Positions 5,641 to 10,750 of a stretch of 10,750 bases of DNA are shown in pieces. The position numbers and the translations under genes were made by a program. Source of the stretch: Candidatus Eiseniibacteriota bacterium (GTDB lineage: Bacteria > Eisenbacteria > RBG-16-71-46); the NCBI GenBank assembly GCA_023249815.1, contig JAHFBX010000062.1, forward strand, positions 1-10,750. The letters run 5' to 3'. The notes under the pieces are model-generated. The model made no database searches. It worked only from the letters and a program-made list of their open reading frames with translations, and was not told where the DNA came from. Numbering within the stretch: position 1 is the first letter of the stretch; each line of letters begins with the position of its first letter.

Positions 5641-6693
5641 ATGGCCGATCGTAAAGTAACGCCGCCCAATCCCAGAGCCGCAAGCGGCGCGGACCCAGTC
5701 ATCGCGCGTCGCGAAGCGGTGGGCAAGGCGCTCGAACGCCACGCCCGGAAGCTCGCGCGCAAGATCGACGCGCTCTCGGGCGATCTGCTGGAAGCGGCCC
5801 GTGGGCCGGAGTGGCGCCGCTACGGCGAAGCGCTGCTCGCCTATGTGCACAAGGTGCCGGCGCGCGCCAAGAGTGTGAACCTGGAAGACCCGAGCGATCC
5901 CTCGCGCACGCTCGAGATCGAGCTGGACCCGTCGGTGGCCGCGCCGGCCAATGCGGCGCGCTACTTCAAGCGTGCGGCGAAGGCCGAGCGTGCTCAACGC
6001 GAGATCCCGCCGCGCATCGCAGCGGTGAAGCGCGAGCACGCCGAGCTACTGAACAAGCTCAGACGCGCGGCCGAGGCCGAACATCTCGAGGGCGACGACT
6101 ACGCCGCCGAGGACGCGCAACTTGCGCTGGAGCGAGTGCTCGCGTCGCTCTCGGCGAGCACTCGCGAGGCGCTTCGCGCGCCCGAGCCACTCCCCCGCCG
6201 CAAGCTCGGCATCAAGGCTGACCCGGATGCAACGCCGGCCGGCCCCAAGTCCCCCACGACACCGGCACCGAAACGAGCGCAAACCGATTTGCCCGCCAAG
6301 TTGGTCCCGTGGCGATTTCGCAGCAAGGAGGGCTGGGACGTGCTCATCGGCCGGAGCAGCGAGGCGAACGATCACCTCACGCTGCACATGGCACGGCCCG
6401 AGGACTATTGGTTCCATGCGCACGGCTGCCCGGGTTCGCACGTCGTGCTGCGCCGCGGCAAGGGCGCGAACGAGCCGAGCAAGGCGACATTGCAGGAAGT
6501 CGCGAGCTGGACCGCATTCCACAGCAAAGCGCGCACCGCCGGCAAGGTACCGGTGATCTACACGCAGAAGAAGTACGTGCGAAAGCCGCGCGGCGCCAAG
6601 CCCGGCACGGTGTACGTGGAACGCGAGCAGATGCTCATGGTGCGACCGGCTGAACCCCCACGTGAGCGGATGGCGGAAGGAGAATCGACGTGA
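5641..6693 (+). CDS. NFACT-family protein lacking NFACT-N (RqcH/FbpA-like coiled coil plus NFACT-R)
   Basis: This 350-residue protein begins in the region equivalent to the RqcH coiled-coil hairpin: charged helices at about 24-60 and 104-180, with VNLEDPSDPSRTLEIELDP (79-97) and NAARYFKR (104-111) between them. A Pro/Lys-rich linker (193-218) leads to a complete NFACT-R (DUF814) domain at about 221-335, with DVLIGRSSEANDHLT, WFHAHGCPGSHVV (257-269) and KPRGAKPGTVYV (315-326). Full RqcH recruits alanine-tRNA to stalled 50S subunits. Its N-terminal NFACT-N and HhH parts are absent here, and an in-frame TAA at 5626-5628 rules out an upstream extension in this frame. The protein may still bind the 50S subunit or RNA but probably cannot elongate Ala tails (inference). 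No clear Shine-Dalgarno precedes the ATG. Its stop overlaps the next start. Confidence 0.9.
   Translation: MADRKVTPPNPRAASGADPVIARREAVGKALERHARKLARKIDALSGDLLEAARGPEWRRYGEALLAYVHKVPARAKSVNLEDPSDPSRTLEIELDPSVAAPANAARYFKRAAKAERAQREIPPRIAAVKREHAELLNKLRRAAEAEHLEGDDYAAEDAQLALERVLASLSASTREALRAPEPLPRRKLGIKADPDATPAGPKSPTTPAPKRAQTDLPAKLVPWRFRSKEGWDVLIGRSSEANDHLTLHMARPEDYWFHAHGCPGSHVVLRRGKGANEPSKATLQEVASWTAFHSKARTAGKVPVIYTQKKYVRKPRGAKPGTVYVEREQMLMVRPAEPPRERMAEGEST
6678..6682 (+). promoter_or_regulatory. Shine-Dalgarno AGGAG deciding a GTG start
   Basis: AGGAG is followed by 7 nt and GTG at 6690-6692. The GTG overlaps the TGA of the NFACT gene (GTGA), so the site lies within NFACT coding sequence and supports coupled translation. 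Confidence 0.7.
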
Positions 6694-7280
6694 AGGGATC
6701 GCGACCCGGCAGTCGCCAGTTCCTCATGGGCATGGGCATGTGGTTCATCCTCGCGTGCGTGCTGGGCTCGAGCGGACGGCTCGCTCGAATAACGCCGCCC
6801 CTGCCGCAAGTACTCATCGGTGCCATCACGCTCGTGCTCATCATGAGCGCCGTCTTCAACCGCGCACTCCGCGTCTGGCTCGAGCAGGTGAACCTGCGCG
6901 GGTTCGTGGCGTTCCACCTCACGCGCTTCGTGGGCATCGTGTTCCTGGTCATGTACTCGCGCGGGCAACTCGGTGGCGAGTTCGCACTCACAGCAGGCTG
7001 GGGCGACATCATCGCGGCGGTGGGTGCGCTGGGGATCGCGCTGCTGCTGCCCGATCCGCTCCAGCAGCCGCGCGTGCTATTCCTGTGGAACGCGTTCGGC
7101 TTGGCCGACATCCTCACGGTGGTCGTGACCGCCACTCGCGTCGCGCTTCGCTCCCCGGCCGACATCGCGTCACTGCTCCAGTTCCCGATGAGCCTGGTCC
7201 CCACGTTCGTGGTGCCGATCGTGATCGCGAGCCACGTGCTCGTTTTCTGGCGTCTACGGCGGGCGGGAACACCGAGCTGA
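6690..7280 (+). CDS. Multi-pass integral membrane protein of unknown function
   Basis: This is a 196-residue, very hydrophobic protein with about six membrane segments, near 11-27, 40-58, 71-90, 104-121, 128-150 and 164-188. Conserved-looking polar motifs lie at membrane edges: FHLTRFVGI (75-83), AGWGDI (102-107) and FLWNAFGLADI (131-141). I recall this pattern from uncharacterised bacterial membrane proteins but cannot name a function. The start is GTG with a strong AGGAG, overlapping the NFACT stop by 4 nt, so the two are almost certainly translated from one message. It faces the minus-strand Cys-rich gene across a 114-bp gap in which no T-tailed terminator is visible. Confidence 0.85.
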   Translation: MKGSRPGSRQFLMGMGMWFILACVLGSSGRLARITPPLPQVLIGAITLVLIMSAVFNRALRVWLEQVNLRGFVAFHLTRFVGIVFLVMYSRGQLGGEFALTAGWGDIIAAVGALGIALLLPDPLQQPRVLFLWNAFGLADILTVVVTATRVALRSPADIASLLQFPMSLVPTFVVPIVIASHVLVFWRLRRAGTPS

Positions 7281-7394
7281 TCGGGACGCGCACGCACGCG
7301 CGACTCTCACCCGACCTGGTCGCCGAGCGCCCCCCCGAGCTGAACACGCCCTGGCGCTACCGCTCCGCCGTGGCTTCTAGCTCGCCCGCGTCGT

Positions 7395-7745
7395 TCAGCG
7401 CCCGCCCTGACCGCCACCCTGGTGATGACAGGCGTTCTGGCAGATCTTGCGCTTCGCTTGGATCGCCGCCACAGCCGCCTCGTGGCGTGCGTCCTCATTC
7501 GCGAGGCAGAGGGGATCGGAGCCGCACGCGTGGACGTTGGCGACGTGCAGATCGCTCTCGACTCGGATGGCCTCGTTCGCGATTCGCGCGCATTCGCGGA
7601 TGCACGAGTTGGCATTCGCGGTGCCGACCCGCGCGCGAGTGAGGTTGTCGGTGACCATCCGACACTGCGTGGTGCCAGCCACCAGCACCACAGCGCACAC
7701 AATGAACAGCAGCCGCTTGGCGCGGTACGAGGAACGAAGGAACAA
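7395..7745 (-). CDS. Small Cys/His-rich exported protein (possible lipoprotein)
   Basis: This is a 116-residue protein. A basic start (RAKR) and the hydrophobic run LLFIVCAVVLVAG (12-24) form an export signal. It ends at TTQC (Cys28), a poor but possible lipobox. The mature part is mostly helical with six regularly placed cysteines: C48-x3-C52, C74-x5-C80 and C102-x3-C106. It also has His67, His72, His88, His107 and His108, and a Gly-rich end. Paired disulfides between two helices, or metal binding, are both plausible. The start is TTG at 7745. AGGAG lies upstream but 16 nt away, and an in-frame TAG at 7769-7767 limits any extension, so the exact start is uncertain. It lies 148 nt downstream of the YjbH-like gene on the same strand and may share its message. 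Family not recognised. Confidence 0.7.
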   Translation of the reverse strand: MFLRSSYRAKRLLFIVCAVVLVAGTTQCRMVTDNLTRARVGTANANSCIRECARIANEAIRVESDLHVANVHACGSDPLCLANEDARHEAAVAAIQAKRKICQNACHHQGGGQGGR

Positions 7746-7893
7746 TGCAATGCGTGGTGTTCTCCTCTACAGCGTGATGGGTTCGTGGTCCGTGTGGTGG
7801 CGTCGGTCGCTCGGGAGCACGTTCAGCGCCGTTGCCGTGCATGATTCGGGATCAGCGTTGTCTACCACCTCGTTGTGGTTGCCTCGCTTCCAT

Positions 7894-9903
7894 TCACAGC
7901 GTGTGTGACCAGCCTGCGCCCACGCTCAGGCTCTCGAGGTTCAGGAGCGCAGCGCGGACGTGAAATCCCGCGCCGGGGTTCACGCCCAAGCCGGCGTTCC
8001 ACTTTTCCGTGTCGTATTCGAGCTGTGCACGCAGCCACGGCAACGGCGACACCTCCGCTGCGCCGAACGTGCCGTTGAGCACTCGCTGGTGCACCTCGAA
8101 CACCTTGAATGCATAGCCCGCGGACACGCGGCAGCCCTTGTCCCCAAGCGTGATGGGCAGCCCGGCCACCGCGTAGGTGGAATGGAAGCGACGCCAGCCC
8201 TGCGCGTCCTCGACACCGATGGCCACGCCCGGACGGCCCAGTGCCGGTTCCAACAGCGCGACGCGTGCGCTCGCCATGCGGTCCATGTCCACCAGGCGGG
8301 AGTCGGGCGCGATCTCCTCGAAGCTGCGATAGCCCGGTATGCGCGTCCAGCGGATCGCGGTCTCCACGCGCGGCAGGAAGCCGAGCGTGCCATAGAAGAT
8401 CTGGTTGTCGTTGGTACCGCGATGGTCGTACGCCCACTTGCGCGGCACGTGGCCGAAGCCGACTTCGTAACGGCGGTCCGCCACGACACCAGCCCACGGC
8501 GTGTTGACGAAGCCCGACATGCCCGTGAACGACACCCACTCCTCGGGACCTGTCGCGCCCGGCGCATTCGGCGCGCCCAGCCCCGCCATGTAGCTGCCGC
8601 GGCTGGCGGCGAGCGAGGAGGGATCGAGCTGGCGCAGGAACTCCTCGCGCGACGCGACTCCGTCCACGAACGTGCCCTGGGCCAGGTCCTGGTCGCGGAA
8701 GTCCATCGCGAAGCGCGGCACCGGCTGCACGCGGAGTGCCGAGCCCGAAGCGCGAGTGCGCGGCGGGATCGGTAGCGCCAATCGCACGCCGAAGAAGTTG
8801 AGTCCGTCCGTGCGCTGAACGAAGTATGCGACATCGAAGTCGTCGAACGAACGGCGCACCTCGAGGTCCACGCCGCGGTCGCCCGCCACGAATTGCGCGA
8901 CGCGCAGCTTCAACGCCAGGCCTGGCACGGGTGGGCCGTAGGTCACGCCGGCGAAGCCACTGGTCCGCTCGGGCGGCGAATAGACCGTGCCGTCCTCGGG
9001 GAATGCGAGGTAGCCCGTGCGGTCCACCTGCGCGTCGAGCAGCCATTCGCCCCCGCGCAATGGGCGGGCGATGCCGGCGGAAGCTCCCCAGCGGTTGTCG
9101 CCGAAGTAGCCGCCCGAGACCGACACCAGCGCCAGCTCGGGGACCCAGGCGAACTGATCCAGGCTGCACCGACCCGGCCGCGCCCGATTGAGGTCCGGCT
9201 CCTGCTCGGTATCGGAGAAGTCGCTCTGCAGCGGGAACGCGACACCCAACCGCACGCGCGCGCCGGGCCACGGGTTGAGCAATAGCCGGGGCTCGAGCTG
9301 TGTGTTGATCTGGAGCGGGTCGAAGATGCGACCCACGTGATAGTCGACGAGCGCTCCCACCTCCACGTCGGCGCGCCTGAACGTTGGCGAGCGCAAGGCG
9401 TCCTCGGGTGCGGGCGGGAACCATGCATCGCTCGGGTAGCGAACGCGGAAGGTCTCGTCGGTCGCGCGCTCGGGCGGCTCGATCGAGGCGACCAGCAGAC
9501 CCAACCGCCGCTCGCCAACCAGGATGCGCTCCCCGGAGGCGGCACGCGCCACCGCCAGGGCTTCGGCGCTGCGACGGTAGCGACGGTTCTCGTATGCGAT
9601 CTGGATACCGTCACCCGGCTGCACGGTGACGTTCTCGAAGCCGGCATCGAGCAGCGCGCGCTCGATGGCGCTGACCGTACGGCGCTCGGGCGTGCTCGCG
9701 GGCTCGACCGACGGCTCCTGCAACGCGAGCGCCACCGGAGCGGTGCTCACCGATCGCGCGCGCCTCTGTGCGGCGGGCGTAGAGTGGTCAGCAGCACAAG
9801 CGACGTGTGCGTCGGCCGACGCCAACATGATTGCGAAGAGCACGACACCCGAGGCTGTTGAAACGCGAGGTGTGATCCGCAAGGAGTGCCATTCCCTTCG
9901 CAC
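7894..9903 (-). CDS. YjbH-family outer-membrane protein with swapped halves (exopolysaccharide-related)
   Basis: About 669 residues from GTG 9903. An export signal is at about 12-36 (GVVLFAIMLASADA); Cys36 sits in a poor lipobox. A small subdomain at 73-110 (AIERALLDAGFENV ... YENRRYR) precedes a long beta-strand region, in which VAGDRGVDLEVRRSF (339-353) and FFGVRLALPIP (370-380) match the C-terminal half of E. coli YjbH. Then FTGMSGFVNTPWA (459-471), VETAIRWTRIPGYRSF (513-528), GVAIGVEDAQG (559-569), STYAVAG and LEYDTEKW match the N-terminal half. Relatives (YjbH, GfcD) act at the outer membrane in exopolysaccharide or capsule export; no other gene of such an operon is seen here. The frame stays open to 10104, but that stretch lacks a signal peptide and contains a likely promoter. 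TTG at 9882 is another possible start. Confidence 0.8.
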   Translation of the reverse strand: MRREWHSLRITPRVSTASGVVLFAIMLASADAHVACAADHSTPAAQRRARSVSTAPVALALQEPSVEPASTPERRTVSAIERALLDAGFENVTVQPGDGIQIAYENRRYRRSAEALAVARAASGERILVGERRLGLLVASIEPPERATDETFRVRYPSDAWFPPAPEDALRSPTFRRADVEVGALVDYHVGRIFDPLQINTQLEPRLLLNPWPGARVRLGVAFPLQSDFSDTEQEPDLNRARPGRCSLDQFAWVPELALVSVSGGYFGDNRWGASAGIARPLRGGEWLLDAQVDRTGYLAFPEDGTVYSPPERTSGFAGVTYGPPVPGLALKLRVAQFVAGDRGVDLEVRRSFDDFDVAYFVQRTDGLNFFGVRLALPIPPRTRASGSALRVQPVPRFAMDFRDQDLAQGTFVDGVASREEFLRQLDPSSLAASRGSYMAGLGAPNAPGATGPEEWVSFTGMSGFVNTPWAGVVADRRYEVGFGHVPRKWAYDHRGTNDNQIFYGTLGFLPRVETAIRWTRIPGYRSFEEIAPDSRLVDMDRMASARVALLEPALGRPGVAIGVEDAQGWRRFHSTYAVAGLPITLGDKGCRVSAGYAFKVFEVHQRVLNGTFGAAEVSPLPWLRAQLEYDTEKWNAGLGVNPGAGFHVRAALLNLESLSVGAGWSHTL

Positions 9904-9937
9904 GCGGTCGATGTCGCCCTGGGTGGAGTGGCTCAGC

Positions 9938-9954
9938 TCGGGGTAAAGCCCCGA
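9938..9954 (-). other. Hairpin in the probable 5' leader of the YjbH-like gene
   Basis: TCGGGG-TAAAG-CCCCGA gives a perfect 6-bp stem with a 5-nt loop, about 35 nt upstream of the GTG at 9903 and downstream of the predicted promoter. It could affect translation or message stability. If the longer reading frame from 10104 is used, it is simply coding sequence. Confidence 0.3.
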
Positions 9955-9971
9955 AATCCACGAGCGGCCGG

Positions 9972-10001
9972 AGTTTAGTCTCGGCTCACGTTGTTGGACA
10001 A
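9972..10001 (-). promoter_or_regulatory. Candidate promoter for the YjbH-like gene
   Basis: Minus strand TTGTCC (10001-9996), 18-nt spacer, TAAACT (9977-9972), each matching 4 of 6 consensus bases, in a locally AT-richer stretch. Transcription would start near 9966, giving a leader of about 60 nt to the GTG at 9903. This supports a start well downstream of 10104. Confidence 0.35.
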
Positions 10002-10100
10002 AGGGTTTTTGCGGTCCGACGGAGCTGGGAGGACCGTTCGGAGAACTGCCCTGTCGGCCTGCAATTCCGGGCGGATTCCACGGGGTGGGTGCGCTCGCCG

Positions 10101-10141
10101 GCACCCGCTCGGGTGCGCCCGGGACCGCGCCAGACGCGGTC
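10101..10141 (-). terminator. Two adjacent GC-rich hairpins after the edge gene
   Basis: In minus-strand transcription order, a perfect 7-bp stem (GACCGCG/CGCGGTC, 10123-10141, 5-nt loop) is followed by a palindrome (GCACCC-GCTC-GGGTGC, 10101-10116). Both lie within 85 nt of the upstream gene's stop at 10183 and before the next promoter candidate. The placement suits termination or 3'-end protection, but there is no T-tract. GGGTGC at 10087-10092 can also pair with GCACCC at 10101-10106, so alternative folds exist. Confidence 0.35.
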
Positions 10142-10182
10142 GCCGAGCGATCCTGTCGATCCGGGCGTGATCCGCGTCGCCG

Positions 10183-10750
10183 CTACTTAGCCTTCGCCGC
10201 GAGCACGCCCGACTTGGCCAGCTCCGGGAGGAATAACTTCTCCGTCTGCGCCCGGATGACATTCACGTCGACACCATCCGTCGTCTGCGACCGACCCGAC
10301 CACACCAGTCGTCCGCCCTCGGTCGTGGTCCACACGTCGGTCTGGAAGTTGGCGACGCGCTGGGTCTCGGTGCGCCCGGGTACCTCGATGTCCTTCCAGT
10401 ATGTGTAGTAGGCACCCGTGAATGGGTTCTGCTGGGTCACCGCCTCGCGCTTCGAGTAGCCAGGGACCCAGAGGTCGAGGTGCGTGTCCGGTGGGCGCAT
10501 GTTCACCAGCACGCCGTCATAGCCGTCGCGCCGCACGGCCTCGATGACCTGCTGCGTGTCGGGCACGGCGTTGGCCCACAGCTTGTAGGACGGCGTCGCT
10601 TTCGTTCCATACGCCGTGAGGCCGTTGCTGAAGCTGTCCTCCCACAGGCGCCGGCGCACTTGATCATCACGCATGGCGATCACCAGCACGCTCTTCAGGC
10701 CGGTGGTCTTAAACGCCTCATCACGCCACATGTTGCCCAACTGGCTCGCG
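10183..10750 (-). CDS. Exported or lipoprotein-like protein of unknown function, 5' end cut by the window
   Basis: At least 189 residues are visible and the frame is open through the right edge (residues ASQL precede GNMW), so the start lies outside the window and any signal peptide or lipobox is not seen. The visible part has alternating strands and helices: LKSVLVIAMRDDQVRRRLWEDSF, a strand-turn region ATPSYKLW, then VIEAVRRDGYDGVLVNM, a Tyr-rich stretch GAYYTYWKD, TDVWTTTEGGRLVWSG and a C-terminal helix. This layout resembles a group of uncharacterised bacterial lipoproteins of about 200 residues that begin just after the acylated Cys. The name is by recall only. It is on the same strand as, and 279 nt upstream of, the YjbH-like gene, separated from it by tandem hairpins, so a shared operon is doubtful. 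Confidence 0.7.
   Translation of the reverse strand, partial: ASQLGNMWRDEAFKTTGLKSVLVIAMRDDQVRRRLWEDSFSNGLTAYGTKATPSYKLWANAVPDTQQVIEAVRRDGYDGVLVNMRPPDTHLDLWVPGYSKREAVTQQNPFTGAYYTYWKDIEVPGRTETQRVANFQTDVWTTTEGGRLVWSGRSQTTDGVDVNVIRAQTEKLFLPELAKSGVLAAKAK

Noticed and set aside
7281..7394. Terminator between the convergent membrane-protein and Cys-rich genes
   Set aside because: I found no stable stem with a T-tract; only short GC-rich direct repeats (cgcacgcacgcgcg) are present.
7864..7879. ACCAC/GTGGT hairpin after the YjbH-like gene as a terminator
   Set aside because: The stem has only 5 bp with a 6-nt loop and no T-tract, so it is too weak to call.
7862..9424. 520-residue minus-strand ORF overlapping the YjbH-like gene in another frame
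   Set aside because: It is an Arg/Gly/Ala-rich frame without motifs. The alternative frame shows beta-barrel-like strands and YjbH blocks.
9904..10104. Longer YjbH-like ORF starting at 10104
   Set aside because: It would bury the signal peptide about 85 residues inside the protein and cover a promoter-like stretch. The added residues are Pro/Gly/Ser-rich and look non-coding.

Overview
The window is GC-rich DNA from a Gram-negative bacterium. Third codon positions are mostly G or C, several starts are TTG or GTG, and there is an outer-membrane YjbH-type protein and a sigma-54 enhancer-binding protein. No rRNA, tRNA, mobile element or CRISPR array is visible. The mix of TPR-type sigma-54 regulators, small exported proteins and a soil-like metabolic background would fit Eisenbacteria, Gemmatimonadota or a similar uncultured lineage. 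That placement is a guess, because no marker gene is present.

Layout from left to right. (1) The 3' tail of a plus-strand gene ends at 89 and meets a minus-strand cluster across a GC-rich hairpin. (2) The minus-strand cluster at 167-3960 reads, in transcription order: a small exported protein, an 829-residue TPR/sigma-54 AAA+/Fis regulator that overlaps it by 20 nt, and a membrane-anchored alpha/beta hydrolase 7 nt further on. A 337-bp leader region (3961-4297) lies upstream and carries overlapping sigma-70-like and sigma-54-like promoter matches. (3) A minus-strand flavin reductase at 4298-4972 closely resembles iodotyrosine deiodinase. (4) Divergent from it, a plus-strand group holds an exported protein of unknown function (5104-5571), an NFACT protein lacking the NFACT-N domain (5641-6693) and a multi-pass membrane protein that overlaps the NFACT gene by 4 nt (6690-7280). 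(5) A second minus-strand series follows: a partial exported or lipoprotein-like gene at the right edge (10183-10750), a YjbH-family outer-membrane protein (7894-9903) and a small Cys/His-rich exported protein (7395-7745).

Three points stand out. The YjbH-like protein carries its two conserved halves in swapped order compared with the E. coli protein. The NFACT protein keeps the coiled-coil and NFACT-R parts of RqcH but has an in-frame stop just upstream, so it cannot carry the tRNA-binding N domain. The small exported protein, TPR sigma-54 regulator and hydrolase form a compact unit that could be a secreted-signal/receptor module. Its regulator has a GSYTGS loop in place of GAFTGA and an N-terminal region of lower GC content. 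The links between genes are inferred from spacing and overlap only.
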